Shown here: in pieces, positions 59,040 to 59,515 of the stretch | Numbering within the stretch: position 1 is the first letter of the stretch | How the letters are laid out: each line of letters opens with the position of its first letter | Origin: Zygnema cylindricum | Lineage: Eukaryota > Streptophyta > Zygnematophyceae > Zygnematales > Zygnemataceae | Assembly (NCBI GenBank): GCA_037447655.1 | Contig: JBBHKE010001004.1 | Span: 60,838 to 120,352, forward strand | Direction: 5' to 3' | DNA length: 59,515 nt | Translations under genes and position numbers: made by a program | Notes under the pieces: generated by a model | The model's database searches: none | The model's input: only the letters and a program-made list of their open reading frames with translations | Told to the model about the DNA's origin: nothing

Positions 59040-59515
59040 TGTGCAATCCACTTCAATACAATCCAATCCAATCCACTCCAATCCACTCCAATCCACTCCA
59101 ATCCCCTCCAATACAATCCAATACAATCCAATCCAATCCACTCCAATCCACTCCGATACAATCCAATACAATCCAATCCACTCCAATACAATCCAATCCA
59201 CTCCAATCCAGTCAAATCCAGTCCAATCCACTCCAATCCATTCCAATACAAACAAATACAATCCAATCAAATCCACTCGAATCCACCCCAATCCACTCCA
59301 ATACAATCCAATACAATCCAATCCAATACAATCCACTCCAATCCATTCCAATATAATCAAAAACAATGCAATCCACTCCAATCCACTCCAATACAATCCA
59401 ATCCACTCCAATCCAATCCAATCCAATCCAATCCAATCCACTCCAATCCACTCCAATCCACTCCAATACAATCCAATACAATCCACTCCAATCCACTCCA
59501 ATACAATCCAATCCA
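59040..59515. repeat. Pentanucleotide satellite (TCCAA/TCCAC)
   Basis: TCCAA and TCCAC 5-mers alternate (ATCCAATCCACTCCAATACA), continuing off the right edge. Frames read IGLDWIGVDW and are artefacts. Confidence 0.92.

Noticed and set aside
59034-59511. 155-codon frame and a CRISPR-like appearance
   Set aside because: A continuous pentanucleotide satellite; there are no conserved repeats separated by unique spacers.

Overview
The window is nuclear DNA of a streptophyte (a land plant or a charophyte green alga). Four spliced genes of plant-type families are all transcribed from the minus strand: a malectin-domain receptor-like protein (693-4310, running off the left edge), a glycerophosphodiester phosphodiesterase (10979-16401), a bifunctional nuclease of the BBD/DUF151 type (19986-24796) and a LURP-one-related (LOR) protein (57056-58471, first exon not found). 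Introns are U-rich on the sense strand. The many GA/CT simple repeats and the kind of retroelement relics hint at a charophyte or early-diverging land plant, but the species cannot be decided from the sequence. I rebuilt the gene models by hand from GT/AG sites, phase agreement and family motifs.

Layout. 1-4930: malectin receptor gene with a GA microsatellite and a tRNA-related repeat in intron 2, then a 0.5 kb GA tract. 5617-9890: a hAT-type MITE with an 8-bp target duplication, a second deleted copy of the tRNA-related repeat, a decayed reverse-transcriptase relic and a truncated TA-flanked MITE. 9935-10650: a pyrimidine tract that switches abruptly to purine. 10979-16543: the GDPD gene and two phosphate-response (P1BS) motifs just upstream. 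17735-17949: a 215-bp MITE. 19986-24796: the nuclease gene. 26100-30627: a dense nest of DNA-element derivatives. 31126-33800: a 150-bp tandem repeat followed by 2 kb of ATC repeats. 33840-36517: the 5' part of a decayed Ty3/gypsy-type element. 36518-44101 and 48075-55820: two minus-strand Ty1/copia elements, each broken and each carrying a nested solo LTR. 44909-45624 and 47426-47641: two MITEs between them. 56080-56935: opposing CT and GA tracts. 57056-58471: the LOR gene. 59040-59515: a pentanucleotide satellite leaving the window.

The strongest observation is in the copia elements. Their primer-binding site abuts the LTR directly and is complementary to the anticodon arm of initiator tRNA-Met (half-tRNA priming as in Drosophila copia) rather than to the tRNA 3' end, and the gag ATG lies inside it. 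The second is a three-level nest: a PIF/Harbinger-like MITE holds an inverted sister copy (TTA target duplication), which holds a hAT-type MITE. The four genes are unrelated single-copy genes and do not form a pathway; GDPD (phosphate recycling), the BBD nuclease and the malectin and LOR families all touch stress responses, but nothing here shows they act together.
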